A stretch of 64,000 nt of DNA from Malaciobacter halophilus (GTDB lineage: Bacteria > Campylobacterota > Campylobacteria > Campylobacterales > Arcobacteraceae): NCBI RefSeq assembly GCF_002837275.1, contig NZ_NXIF01000006.1, positions 17,260-81,259 of the forward strand. The letters are read 5' to 3'. Numbering within the stretch: position 1 is the first letter of the stretch; the number at the start of each line of letters is the position of its first letter. Made by a program: the position numbers and the translations under genes. The notes under the pieces were generated by a model. The model was not told the origin of the DNA, searched no databases, and saw only the letters and a list, made by a program, of their open reading frames with translations. Shown here piece after piece: positions 53,933 through 62,987 of this stretch.

Positions 53933-54742
53933 ATGAAAAAAGCTATTTTTTTCTCTATGATACTTCTTAGTAGCTTTTTATATTCAAAAGATTTAGTTTT
54001 TGGAATTATTCCTTATAAATCTAATGAACTAATAAAAAACGCTTATAAACCCTTTATAAACTATTTAGAAAAGAACACAAATAAAAAAGTTAGAATTCAT
54101 ATTGCAAAAGATTATAATGACATTATTAAGATGATAAAATTAAAAGAAGTTGACTTTGCAATGATTGGAAGTTATTTATACATAAAAAATCAAACAAACT
54201 TAAAAAATACAAAATATATTGCATCAGGATTAAGAAAACTAAATAATAAAATAACTTCCACATTTAATAGCTTAATTATTACAACACAAGATTCACAAAT
54301 CAAAAGTGTAAAAGATATAAAAAATAAAATCTTTGCATTTACAGATAAAAATTCTACTGCTGGTTTTGTGTTTCCTAACTATATTTTAAAAGAAGAAGGT
54401 ATTGATTATAAAAAAGATTTTAAAAAGTGTTACTTCTTAAAAAAGCATGATAGAGTTATAAAAGCACTATTGAGTAACTCAATTGATGCTGGCGCTGTTT
54501 ATGATAAAATAGCTTATGATACACAAAAAAAACATCCTAATAAAATAAGAATTTTAGCAAGAAGTTATCCTATTCCATTAGATGCATATATAGCAACATC
54601 AAGACTAAGTAAAAAAGAGTTTGAAAAGTTAAATCTTCTATTTTTAAAGTATAAAGGTAGTAATGAAGATGAAATTATTGGTTTTACAAAAGTTACAAAA
54701 GATGTTTTTGATTCAATAAAAGAAGTAGCAAAAAGTAACTAA
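53933..54742 (+). CDS. PhnD-like periplasmic binding protein coupled to a diguanylate cyclase
   Basis: The 269-aa protein has a signal peptide (IFFSMILLSSFLYS) and the phosphonate/phosphate-binding fold. DLVFGIIPYKSNELIKNAYKPFINYLEKNTNKKV, VDFAMIGSYLYI, NSLIITTQDSQIKSVKDIKNK, FAFTDKNSTAGFVFPNYIL and SIDAGAVYDKIAYD are its marks. No ABC permease or ATPase is present; it starts 3 nt after the cyclase stop, so ligand sensing is the likelier role. The ligand is unresolved (phosphonate, thiamine-precursor or another anion). Confidence 0.88.
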   Translation: MKKAIFFSMILLSSFLYSKDLVFGIIPYKSNELIKNAYKPFINYLEKNTNKKVRIHIAKDYNDIIKMIKLKEVDFAMIGSYLYIKNQTNLKNTKYIASGLRKLNNKITSTFNSLIITTQDSQIKSVKDIKNKIFAFTDKNSTAGFVFPNYILKEEGIDYKKDFKKCYFLKKHDRVIKALLSNSIDAGAVYDKIAYDTQKKHPNKIRILARSYPIPLDAYIATSRLSKKEFEKLNLLFLKYKGSNEDEIIGFTKVTKDVFDSIKEVAKSN

Positions 54743-54760
54743 ATTATTTAGTTACTTTTT
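54730..54760 (+). terminator. Intrinsic terminator of the cyclase-binding protein operon
   Basis: A 14-bp stem, AAAAAGTAACTAAA (54730-54743) with its complement (54747-54760), straddles the stop codon of the binding protein; the loop is only 3 nt, so the inner base pairs probably open. It ends in a T run and lies before the convergent rodA end. Confidence 0.8.
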
Positions 54761-54774
54761 TATCTTTACATTGA

Positions 54775-55881
54775 TTATAATTTTCTTTCAAAATCATACA
54801 TATCCATAAATCTAAATGCTAAAAGATTTTCTAATATTGCAATTAAAACAATAAAATTTATAAAAGAGCTTCCCCCATATGAAAAAAGAGGTAAAGGAAG
54901 TCCAACAACAGGTGCAAAACCAATAACCATCAATATATTTACACTCATATTTAAAAAAATCAACAGCCCTACTCCTGAAGCAAAGGCCCTAATGACAAAA
55001 TCATCTTTAAAGTAGGTGTTCATTAAAAGTAAGTGAAATACTAAAAGTGTATATAATACAATTAGTAAAACAGCTCCTAAAAAACCATATCTTTCCACAA
55101 AAAATGAAAAGATAAAATCACTTGTTGCAATTGGCAAAAACTTCAATTGTGTTTGTGTAGCTTCATCACTATCTTTTCCACTAAAACCACCTGAACCAAT
55201 TGCAATAATTGATTGTTGTACGTGATAACTTGGTTTTTCAGAAATAAAATCTTTTATTCTTTTCTTTTGATAATCTTTGATTAAATAAGTATAACTTAAA
55301 GGAGAACTAACTCCTACAATTAAAGCAATCGTTGCCCAAATTTTCCAATTAACTCCAATAACAAATAAAATTCCATATCCAACTAAAAGTAAAACTAAAG
55401 CTGTTCCTAAATCTGGTTCTTTTGCAATTAGAACAAAGGGTAACAAAATATAAAAAGAGAAATAGATAAAATCTTTTAAACCATAGCCATTGTGTGGTGG
55501 AGGCCTATTTTGGACTAAATATCCAATCATTAAAATAAACACAGGTTTTATTATTTCTGATGGCTGAATTGTTGTTTCTAAAAATGGCACACTTAACCAT
55601 CTTTTAGCTCCAAGCCTTGACTCACCCCAAAATTCAACTGCTAAAAGTAGTGCGATACCTATCCAATAAAAAAGTGGAATTAGCCTTATATGTTTTCTAA
55701 TAGGTAATAAAAACACACCAATAAAAAATAGCAGTGAAAGTGAAAAATATATTAACTGTTTATTAGCTAATGTTTCATTTGTTTCACTTATCAAATGGTA
55801 TGATAATAGTATTAATGGTAAAATTAAGATTATTAATAAATAATCAAAATGAGATACAATTCTCTTATCAAATAAACGCAT
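54775..55881 (-). CDS. rodA: Rod shape-determining peptidoglycan polymerase RodA (SEDS)
   Basis: The 368-aa polytopic protein has the SEDS motifs: GESRLGAKRWLSVPFLETTIQPSEIIKPVFILM, IAKEPDLGTALVLLLVGYGILFV, and a C-terminal GVGLLIFLNMSVNILMVIGFAPVVGLPLPLFSYGGSSFI. About ten membrane helices. It polymerises glycan with a class B PBP. Shorter than 400, as is common for RodA in this group, which argues for RodA over FtsW. It is divergent from the pseudouridine synthase with 19 bp between starts. Confidence 0.95.
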   Translation of the reverse strand: MRLFDKRIVSHFDYLLIILILPLILLSYHLISETNETLANKQLIYFSLSLLFFIGVFLLPIRKHIRLIPLFYWIGIALLLAVEFWGESRLGAKRWLSVPFLETTIQPSEIIKPVFILMIGYLVQNRPPPHNGYGLKDFIYFSFYILLPFVLIAKEPDLGTALVLLLVGYGILFVIGVNWKIWATIALIVGVSSPLSYTYLIKDYQKKRIKDFISEKPSYHVQQSIIAIGSGGFSGKDSDEATQTQLKFLPIATSDFIFSFFVERYGFLGAVLLIVLYTLLVFHLLLMNTYFKDDFVIRAFASGVGLLIFLNMSVNILMVIGFAPVVGLPLPLFSYGGSSFINFIVLIAILENLLAFRFMDMYDFERKL

Positions 55882-55900
55882 AGTGAAAGAGTAGCAAAAT

Positions 55901-56887
55901 ATGGATAAAATTTTTATTGTTCAAAGCCCAAATAGACTTGATAAGTTTCTATCATTACATATTGAAGCATCAAGAAACCAAATAGAACAGCTTATAAAAA
56001 AGGGTTTTGTTAAAGTAGATGAGAAAGAGTCAAAAAAAACTGGATTAAAGTTAAAAGTAGAACAAAAAGTTAGTGTAAATTTTCCAGAAACTGAAATAAG
56101 TAAAACAAAAGATGAGAATTTTGTAAAAGATTCACTAAAAGGCAAAGAGATAAAAGTCATATATGAAGATGAACATATTTTAGTTGTAAATAAACCTTAT
56201 AACTTAACAGTTCATGATGCACCTAGTGTAAAAGATGCCACTTTAGTAGATTGGTTAAAACTTAAAAATATCTCTTTATCAACAATAAGTGGAGAACAAA
56301 GGCATGGAATTGTACATAGATTAGATAAAGGTACAAGCGGTGTAATGGTAGTTGCAAAATCAAATGAAGCACATACAAAACTAGCAAAACAACTAGAAGA
56401 TAAATCAATGGGAAGGTATTATTTAGCAATTATAGATTTACCATTAAAGCAGAATACTATTATTGAAAAACCAATTGCTAGAAATCCAAATAATAGATTA
56501 AAAATGGCTATTGTAGAAAATGGTAAATATGCAAAATCTGCTTTTGCAAAAGTTGCACTAAGTAAAAATGAAAAATATGAACTAATTGCTGCAAAACTTT
56601 TTACAGGAAGAACACATCAAATAAGAGTTCACATAAGTTCGATAAGTAGGCATATACTAGGGGATAATTTATATGGATTTAAGGGCGAATTAAATAAAAT
56701 AAATAGATTTTATCTGCATGCTTATAGTTTATATCTTTATCATCCTATAACAAACGAAAAAATGAGCTTTAAAGCAGATTTACCTGATGATATAGAACAA
56801 TTTTTAAATAATAATTTTGAAATGGAGAATATTGATGAAAAACTTGATGAAAATCACATCATCACTTGCTTTGATTCTTTTAGTTAG
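55901..56887 (+). CDS. RluA/RluD-family pseudouridine synthase
   Basis: The 328-aa protein has an N-terminal S4 domain (RLDKFLSLHIEASRNQIEQLIKKGFVKVDEK) and a catalytic domain. Motifs: EHILVVNKPYNLTVHD, RHGIVHRLDKGTSGVMVVAK (catalytic Asp in HRLD) and FTGRTHQIRVHISSISRHILGDNLYG. It probably modifies 23S rRNA; the exact uridines are not predictable. Its 3' end overlaps the lipoprotein gene by 53 nt. No consensus ribosome site precedes the ATG. Confidence 0.92.
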   Translation: MDKIFIVQSPNRLDKFLSLHIEASRNQIEQLIKKGFVKVDEKESKKTGLKLKVEQKVSVNFPETEISKTKDENFVKDSLKGKEIKVIYEDEHILVVNKPYNLTVHDAPSVKDATLVDWLKLKNISLSTISGEQRHGIVHRLDKGTSGVMVVAKSNEAHTKLAKQLEDKSMGRYYLAIIDLPLKQNTIIEKPIARNPNNRLKMAIVENGKYAKSAFAKVALSKNEKYELIAAKLFTGRTHQIRVHISSISRHILGDNLYGFKGELNKINRFYLHAYSLYLYHPITNEKMSFKADLPDDIEQFLNNNFEMENIDEKLDENHIITCFDSFS

Positions 56888-58115
56888 TGGTTGTAGTTAT
56901 AAAGGTGACCTTATGTCTCCTAAAAAACCAAAAATTGACGAAACACTAGAAGTAGTAGATTCTAATTCAATTAGATCTATTAGTGATGTTAATGCGATTG
57001 CATTTGAGTGGAAAAAAGTTGATGATACAAGAGTTAATGGATATAATTTTTATAGAGCAAACCTTCAAAAAGATGGTACAAAGCTTAAACTTATAGATAC
57101 AATTGAAAATAAATATGTAACACATTATGTTGATAAGAATGTTGAACCAAATACAAAATATGTTTATAAAATTTCTAGTGCAACAAAAAGTGATGTTGAA
57201 TCAAGAACAACTAAAGATTATATAGTTTCAACACTAGACTTACCAGAAGGAATTAGTTTTATTCAAGCAATATCAAATCTTCCAAGACAAATAAAAATTG
57301 TTTGGAGACCTCATGGCAATGAAAGAATTGCTTATTACAAAATAGAAAGAAGCTCTCCTCAAACACCAAAATGGGAAGAGTTAGATGAAATAGAAGGAAG
57401 ATTACAAGCTGAATATATTGATGCTGATTTAAAAGACAATGTTGTTTATAATTATAGGGTTACAGCTTATACTTTTGATGATATTCCAACAAAACCAAGT
57501 CAAATAGTTAAAGCACAAACAAAACCACTACCAGCTGGTATATATACACTAAAAGCTTCAAATGATAAACCAAGAAAGATTGTTTTAAACTGGCAACCAT
57601 CTGAATCATCTGATGTTGTAAGATATAATATTTATAAAAGTTCAAGTGCAACTAGTGGTTTTTCATATTTAAAAAGTGTTAATAATAAGACTTTAAACTA
57701 TGAAGATTTTATAAATGAAGATGGAAAAATCTACTTTTATAAAATTACAGCAACAGATAAAGATGGTTTAGAAAGTAGTTTAAATGTAAATTCAGTAATG
57801 GGTTCTACTCTTTCAAAAGTAAATAAACCAATAATAACATTAGCACAAATTCAAGGCGAAAAAGCGATTTTAAACTGGCAAAGTGCAGACAAAAGAACTG
57901 TTAGTTTTAATGTTTATAAAACTGTAAAAGATGGAGTTTTCAATAAAAAAACAATTAAAATATCTGGTATTAAAGCTTTAAGATATGAAGACAAAGATAT
58001 TGTAAGAGGTGTTTCATATAGCTACTCTATTCAAGCAGTAGATGAGTTTGGAATAGCTTCAAAAAGAACAGATCCAACAGAGTTAATCCTACCTAAATTA
58101 AGAGAGATAAAATAG
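56835..58115 (+). CDS. Fibronectin type III-repeat lipoprotein
   Basis: The ~426-aa protein has a lipoprotein signal peptide (ITSSLALILLVSGC; lipobox VSGC). Four fibronectin type III-like repeats follow: FEWKKVDDTRVNGYNFYRA, IVWRPHGNERIAYYKIERS, LNWQPSESSDVVRYNIYKSS and LNWQSADKRTVSFNVYKT. Each continues to a DKNVEPNTKYVYKI-like end. A cell-surface or periplasmic adhesion/scaffold role is plausible. GGAG seven bases before ATG 56835 selects this start inside the end of the pseudouridine synthase gene. Confidence 0.85.
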   Translation: MKNLMKITSSLALILLVSGCSYKGDLMSPKKPKIDETLEVVDSNSIRSISDVNAIAFEWKKVDDTRVNGYNFYRANLQKDGTKLKLIDTIENKYVTHYVDKNVEPNTKYVYKISSATKSDVESRTTKDYIVSTLDLPEGISFIQAISNLPRQIKIVWRPHGNERIAYYKIERSSPQTPKWEELDEIEGRLQAEYIDADLKDNVVYNYRVTAYTFDDIPTKPSQIVKAQTKPLPAGIYTLKASNDKPRKIVLNWQPSESSDVVRYNIYKSSSATSGFSYLKSVNNKTLNYEDFINEDGKIYFYKITATDKDGLESSLNVNSVMGSTLSKVNKPIITLAQIQGEKAILNWQSADKRTVSFNVYKTVKDGVFNKKTIKISGIKALRYEDKDIVRGVSYSYSIQAVDEFGIASKRTDPTELILPKLREIK

Positions 58116-58118
58116 TAG

Positions 58119-59303
58119 ATGCCTCATATAGTATTTAATAATGAAAAAAATATAGAAACACCATTTCAAAGAGATGGTGTTAGTTTTAACTTTTGTGCAA
58201 AATCATTTAATTTTACAAAAGAAGATAGAAGAACTGAATATAAAATTGGTGTAAATTATGAGAATAAGGATTTTTTATTAACCTTAAAAGATAAAGGTGA
58301 GAATAAAATGCTTAAAGTAGATAAAGTAACAAGAGTAACTCCTGTTACTTTAGTAAAAGATGCTTTAAATGCTTATTCAAAAGAACTAGATGCTAATATA
58401 GTTTTTTCTAATACAAATAGTTTTAGTCAAAAAATTGAACCTAAAAAAGAGTATTTAAAAGATATTGAATATTTTGTTAATGATTTTAAGACTAATAAAG
58501 AGATTCAAATTGAAATTGGATTTGGAAGTGGAAGACATCTACTACACCAAGCAAAGAAGAATCCAAATGTACAATTTATTGGTTTAGAGATACATACACC
58601 TTCAATTGAACAACTTCTAAAACAGTTAAAAATACAAGAAATTGAAAATGTTTTAGTTGTAAATTATGATGCAAGACTTTTTATGGAGTTTATAAACTCA
58701 AATAAAGTTGGAAAGATATTTGTGCATTTTCCTGTACCATGGGACAAAAAGCCTCATAGAAGAATCTATTCAAATGAGTTCATTGATGAAGCATTAAGAG
58801 TACTTATGCCAAAAGGAACACTTGAATTAAGAACAGATAGTAGAAAGTATTTTGATTATTGTACTGAACTTTTAACAAACTTAAATAGTGGAAGAATAAC
58901 TATTGATATTAACAAAGATTTAGAAGTATCAAGTAAATATGAAGACAGATGGAAAAAACAAGGTAAAAATATCTATGATGTTGTCTTAGAGTGTCAAAGA
59001 GAAGATGAAGACATTGATTTAAAACATGATTTCTCTTTTGGAAAAATAAATCTTGAAAAATTTAAAGAGATTATTTCAAATAAACCTATGGTTGATGAGA
59101 ATTTTTTTATTCATATTGAAGACTTATTTTTACTAGAAGAGCCAAACTCTGGATTGATTGAAGTAACATTTGGAAGTTTCAATAGACCACTTAGTAAATA
59201 TATATATGTAAAAAACAATAAAGCATCGTATTATCAAGGAACACCTCTTCCTACAAGTGCAAATATAAAAGCCCATGAAAGGTTAAAAGAGATTTTAAAA
59301 TAA
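58119..59303 (+). CDS. trmB: tRNA (guanine-N7)-methyltransferase, long Campylobacterota form
   Basis: The 394-aa enzyme has a core SAM-binding block, IQIEIGFGSGRHLLHQAKKNPNVQFIGLEIH (about 128-158), and the catalytic/tRNA region IFVHFPVPWDKKPHRRIYSNEFIDEAL, as in TrmB. N- and C-terminal extensions of about 110 residues each are unusual outside this phylum. It makes m7G46. It starts 3 nt after the lipoprotein and overlaps ftsE by one base. Confidence 0.92.
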   Translation: MPHIVFNNEKNIETPFQRDGVSFNFCAKSFNFTKEDRRTEYKIGVNYENKDFLLTLKDKGENKMLKVDKVTRVTPVTLVKDALNAYSKELDANIVFSNTNSFSQKIEPKKEYLKDIEYFVNDFKTNKEIQIEIGFGSGRHLLHQAKKNPNVQFIGLEIHTPSIEQLLKQLKIQEIENVLVVNYDARLFMEFINSNKVGKIFVHFPVPWDKKPHRRIYSNEFIDEALRVLMPKGTLELRTDSRKYFDYCTELLTNLNSGRITIDINKDLEVSSKYEDRWKKQGKNIYDVVLECQREDEDIDLKHDFSFGKINLEKFKEIISNKPMVDENFFIHIEDLFLLEEPNSGLIEVTFGSFNRPLSKYIYVKNNKASYYQGTPLPTSANIKAHERLKEILK

Positions 59304-59965
59304 TGATAAGAGCAAAAAACATCTACTTAGCATATGACGAAAATAAGTTTATTATTAAAAAAGGTAATTTTGAAATTGATAATAAAGAGTTTATTTTTAT
59401 AGGTGGTACAAGTGGAAGTGGAAAATCGACTCTTTTAAAATCTTTTTATGGTGATATTGGCTTAAAACATGGTAGCTTAAATATTGATGGACAAGAGATG
59501 TATAACATCTCTTCAAAAAGATTAAGAAAAGTAAGAAGAGATATTGGAATAATATTTCAAGACTACAAACTTATTCAAGAGTGGACAATTGAAGAGAATA
59601 TTATGATTCCTCTTAAAATAAATGGCTACTCAAATGAGATTTCAAGAGATCAAGCAACAAAACTACTTCACCATGTAAAACTTGGTCATAGAGCTGGATA
59701 CTATCCAAATGAGTTAAGTGGTGGAGAGCAACAAAGAGTTGCAGTTGCAAGGGCATTAGCACATAATCCAAAACTGATTATTGCTGATGAACCAACAGGA
59801 AACTTAGATGACTACTCTGCTGAAGTAGTATGGAATTTATTAAAAGGTGCAAATGAACAATTAGGTATTACAGTTGTTGTTGTAACACACAGAGTTCCAA
59901 AAAACTTTGGAATTAGGTTTAGACAATTATCAATAGAAGATGGGATAATATATGAAGTTTCTTAA
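59303..59965 (+). CDS. ftsE: Cell-division ABC ATPase FtsE
   Basis: The 220-aa ABC ATPase has Walker [18 protein letters not shown] (about 36-46), a Q-loop [19 protein letters not shown], a signature [17 protein letters not shown] and Walker [16 protein letters not shown]. With FtsX it regulates septal hydrolases. Downstream ftsX overlaps by 14 nt and an EnvC-like gene follows, giving the classic FtsEX-EnvC set. Confidence 0.93.
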   Translation: MIRAKNIYLAYDENKFIIKKGNFEIDNKEFIFIGGTSGSGKSTLLKSFYGDIGLKHGSLNIDGQEMYNISSKRLRKVRRDIGIIFQDYKLIQEWTIEENIMIPLKINGYSNEISRDQATKLLHHVKLGHRAGYYPNELSGGEQQRVAVARALAHNPKLIIADEPTGNLDDYSAEVVWNLLKGANEQLGITVVVVTHRVPKNFGIRFRQLSIEDGIIYEVS

Positions 59966-60770
59966 AAACATACTTGCTTTTGTAATACCTTTAAGTGCTA
60001 TGCTTATAACTTTTACTCTATATCTTTTTGCACAAAACACAGTAAATCAATATAAAAAGAAAATTTCAGATGATTACTCAATAGTTGTAATAACAAATAC
60101 TCCTTTAATAAAAGAAAAAATAAATGAACTTGCAAATATAAAAGTAAGTAAAATTGTTACTTTGAAAAAAGAGAAAATAATAGATGATATAAAATCAAAT
60201 TTATCTGAAACTTCTATTACGCTTTTAAAACAAAAACTACCAAATTTTTATAAAATTCATCTTGATGAATTTCCCACAACAAGTGAATTAAAAAATATAA
60301 AAGATGAACTTTATAAGAATAAAAATATTAGAAAAGTAGAGATATTTTCTAAAAATCACAATCAAGTCTATCTTCTTTTACTTTTAATAAATGAAATTAG
60401 TTTAGTTTTATTTATAGTAATACTAATTTTTTCAGTATTAATTTTAGCAAAACAGATTCAAATTTGGTTTTATGAGCATCAAGAAAAAATCTCTATTTTG
60501 CAACTTCATGGTGCATCGATTCTTTATAGTTCTTCTGCTATCATTAGATATGCAATATTTAGTGCGTTTATTGCTTTTTTCTTAGTTGCAGGATTATTTA
60601 CATTTTTGGTTAATAACTTAATTTTAATTTTCCCACAAGAACTAAGTAATATAGTTGATGTAGAAATATCTATAAGTAGTGAATTATTTAAACTATTTTT
60701 CTTATCTCTTGGTATTTCAATTCTTACAATTTTTGGTGTATTAATAAAGTATAAGATAAAAAATGATTAG
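59952..60770 (+). CDS. ftsX: Cell-division permease FtsX
   Basis: The 272-aa protein has an N-terminal membrane helix (ILAFVIPLSAMLITFTLYLFA). A periplasmic domain follows (VVITNTPLIKEKINELANIKVSKIVTLKKEKI; DELYKNKNIRKVEIFSK), with three C-terminal helices: LLLLINEISLVLFIVILIFSV, IIRYAIFSAFIAFFLVAGLF and LFFLSLGISILTIFGVLI. Topology matches FtsX. It overlaps ftsE by 14 nt and the EnvC-like gene by 8 nt. Confidence 0.9.
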   Translation: MKFLKNILAFVIPLSAMLITFTLYLFAQNTVNQYKKKISDDYSIVVITNTPLIKEKINELANIKVSKIVTLKKEKIIDDIKSNLSETSITLLKQKLPNFYKIHLDEFPTTSELKNIKDELYKNKNIRKVEIFSKNHNQVYLLLLLINEISLVLFIVILIFSVLILAKQIQIWFYEHQEKISILQLHGASILYSSSAIIRYAIFSAFIAFFLVAGLFTFLVNNLILIFPQELSNIVDVEISISSELFKLFFLSLGISILTIFGVLIKYKIKND

Positions 60771-62055
60771 ATTAGTATTAGTAATTGCCTTAACTTTTAA
60801 CTTTATATATGCTTCTAGTAAAAGTATTGAAAAAAAGATTGAAGCAAATAAATCTATACTAAATAAAAGTAAATCTCAAAAGATGAGAACCACACTAAAA
60901 ATAAAAGTTCTTGCAAAACAAATAGAGTCTCAAAACAGTGAATTGACAAATTTGGAGTCTCAAATCTTAAGAGTAAACAGTGATATAAAAGAACATCAAA
61001 AGCTACTTGAACAATCAAAGCATAGCCTAAATAAACTACAAGAAAAATCAAAAAACTTAATTGAGAAAAAAAAGAGTAATGAAGAACAAATAGTAGATAC
61101 TATTATTGAAAACTTTACTTCTTCAATAGCAATAAAATTAGCAAAAGAGAGTTCAGAAAAAGAGATTATTGATACTGAAATTTATACTCTTCTTTCTGAA
61201 CATTCAAAAGACCAAATATTAAAACTAAATAATAACTATGAAGCTATTACCCAAAATAAAAAAGAGAATGAAAGACAAATAGATAAAATTAGTGGTTATA
61301 TTGAAAAAAGAATGCAAAAGAAAAGAGAATTAAATAGCCTTATAAAAGAGCATTCTAACTCTTTAAAGTCATTAGAAGCAAAACATGAAAGCTACCAAAG
61401 AGAACTTAAAAATGTAATAAAAAAGCAACAAAAACTATCTTCACTTCTTAGTCAACTAAATATTTTAAAAACTAAAGAGCTTAGAAAAGAGAGATTAAGA
61501 AAAGAAAGAGAGAGAAAAAGATTACTAGCTTTAAAGAAAAAAAGAGAACAACAAAGAAAAGGTAAAAGTGAAACTAAAGCAGAAGTTCAAAAGCGATATG
61601 CACAAGATATTGATTTAGATGTTAGAATGCTTGGTTCTTCAACTAGAGGTGTTAAGATTTCAAGATATAGAGGAAGAAAAACTATTTCACCTCTAAAAAA
61701 TTTTAAGGTTGTGAAAAAATTTGGTAAGTATTATGACCCAGTTTATAAAATTAAACTATTTAATGAATCTGTAATATTAAAAACAAATCGACCTAAAGCA
61801 AAAGTCTATTCTATATTTAATGGTAAAATTGTATATGCAAAGAAAAATGCAGGAATGCTTGAAAATGTTGTAATTGTACAACATAGAAATGGTTTACATA
61901 CTATTTATTCTCATCTTGATGAAATAGCTCCAACATTAAGAGTTGGTAAATGGATAAAAAAAGGGTATGTAATAGGAAGAGTAAATGATACTTTAAACTT
62001 TCAAGCAACAAAAAACTCTTACCATATAGACCCTAAAGACCTATTTAGAATCTAA
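60763..62055 (+). CDS. EnvC-like amidase activator with degenerate LytM/M23 domain
   Basis: The 430-aa protein has a signal peptide (VLVIALTFNFIYAS), a long coiled coil (about 20-285, Lys/Glu/Gln-rich) and a C-terminal LytM-like domain. The LytM fold is seen in SIFNGKIVYAKKNAG and ENVVIVQHRNGLHTIYSHLDEIAPTLRVGKWIKKGYVIGRVND. The first zinc-ligand motif is lost, and the HxH near the end is replaced by LNFQAT. EnvC in other bacteria is likewise catalytically inactive and activates amidases through FtsEX. It overlaps the convergent ModE-like gene by 15 nt. Confidence 0.88.
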   Translation: MIRLVLVIALTFNFIYASSKSIEKKIEANKSILNKSKSQKMRTTLKIKVLAKQIESQNSELTNLESQILRVNSDIKEHQKLLEQSKHSLNKLQEKSKNLIEKKKSNEEQIVDTIIENFTSSIAIKLAKESSEKEIIDTEIYTLLSEHSKDQILKLNNNYEAITQNKKENERQIDKISGYIEKRMQKKRELNSLIKEHSNSLKSLEAKHESYQRELKNVIKKQQKLSSLLSQLNILKTKELRKERLRKERERKRLLALKKKREQQRKGKSETKAEVQKRYAQDIDLDVRMLGSSTRGVKISRYRGRKTISPLKNFKVVKKFGKYYDPVYKIKLFNESVILKTNRPKAKVYSIFNGKIVYAKKNAGMLENVVIVQHRNGLHTIYSHLDEIAPTLRVGKWIKKGYVIGRVNDTLNFQATKNSYHIDPKDLFRI

Positions 62056-62394
62056 AAGTTTTTTCTCAAACTTAATATTAATCTGTTCTAAAAACTGTTC
62101 ATGCTCTTTTTTTAACTCTTTATATGTTTGTATAATTTTTTTGCCATAAGATGTTATTGTATATAACTGCTCATTGCTACTATCTTTTATTGCTAAGGGT
62201 TCATTTGCTATTTTATTTATTGAAACTATATTTTTTAAAGCTACTTCATACTCAATATTTGCTTTTTTAGCTGCAACTTTTAAATTATTATTTTCTATTA
62301 ATTTTTCTAAAAGATTAATTCTTCCAGGTCCCATAAAGTTTCCACCATCTTTTTGAACCCAAATTTGTCCACCGATATTATATTTATTTTCCAT
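62041..62394 (-). CDS. ModE-type winged-helix DNA-binding protein (single domain)
   Basis: The 117-aa protein contains GQIWVQKDGGNFMGPGRINLLEKLIENNNLKVAAKKANIEYEVALKNIVSINK. This is the LysR-like N-terminal helix-turn-helix of ModE regulators (GPGRINLLEKI pattern). The C-terminal molybdate-binding domains are absent, so it is the short form found in several groups. ATKANI-style residues after the HTH give YTITSYGKKIIQTYKEL. It probably regulates molybdate or another metal system, though no mod genes are near. Confidence 0.8.
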   Translation of the reverse strand: MENKYNIGGQIWVQKDGGNFMGPGRINLLEKLIENNNLKVAAKKANIEYEVALKNIVSINKIANEPLAIKDSSNEQLYTITSYGKKIIQTYKELKKEHEQFLEQINIKFEKKLLDSK

Positions 62395-62444
62395 GAGTGT
62401 AATTTAGCCTAAAATGCTTGAAGTTTATATAAAAGTAGTTAAAC

Positions 62445-62464
62445 GAAGTAAGTTATCTTACTTC
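62445..62464 (-). terminator. Hairpin downstream of the FKBP isomerase gene
   Basis: GAAGTAAG (62445-62452) pairs with CTTACTTC (62457-62464) around a 4-nt loop, just past the isomerase stop. The T run behind it on the minus strand is short, so termination may be weak. Confidence 0.5.
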
Positions 62465-62471
62465 ATTTAAA

Positions 62472-62891
62472 TTAGTTAATAGAGTTAACTGTAATTGAGA
62501 AGTTTAAATCTTTTCCTGCTAATGGATGATTAAAGTCAACTACTACTTCATTTTCTCTAATCTCTTCAACAACTACTTGAATTGGTTGACCATCTTGTCC
62601 TTGACCTTGTAAAGGCATACCAACACTTAATTCAATACCTTCAAACTGCTCTTTTGGTAAAGCTTGTTTAGCTTCTTCATTATACTCACCATAAGCTTCT
62701 GCTGCTGGTACTGCAATATCTGCACTATCACCTTCGTTCATTTCAGCCATTCTTGATTCTAAACCTGGAATTAATTGACCTACTCCGTATGTAAACTCTA
62801 AAGGCTCTTTGTCAATATTGCTATCAACTACTTCCCCATTAATTTTTAGTTCATATGTGATTGACACTACTTGATTGTTTTCTATAGCCAT
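62472..62891 (-). CDS. FKBP-type peptidyl-prolyl cis-trans isomerase (SlyD-like)
   Basis: The 139-aa protein has QVVSITYELKINGEVVDSNIDKEPLEFTYGVGQLIPGLESRMAEMNEGDSADIAVPAAEAYGEYNEEAKQALPKEQFE, the FKBP fold with an inserted flap domain. FNHPLAGKDLNFSITV closes the fold. The His-rich metal-binding tail of E. coli SlyD is absent, so it is a soluble folding catalyst without nickel storage. AAGGAG precedes the ATG. Confidence 0.93.
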   Translation of the reverse strand: MAIENNQVVSITYELKINGEVVDSNIDKEPLEFTYGVGQLIPGLESRMAEMNEGDSADIAVPAAEAYGEYNEEAKQALPKEQFEGIELSVGMPLQGQGQDGQPIQVVVEEIRENEVVVDFNHPLAGKDLNFSITVNSIN

Positions 62892-62987
62892 ATTGACTTC
62901 TCCTTTTATTTGTTTAAAGCTAAAACTATATCAAAAAAAAATAACATCTCAATAAAACTAAGCTATTTTTACTAAAAAATCTTAAAA

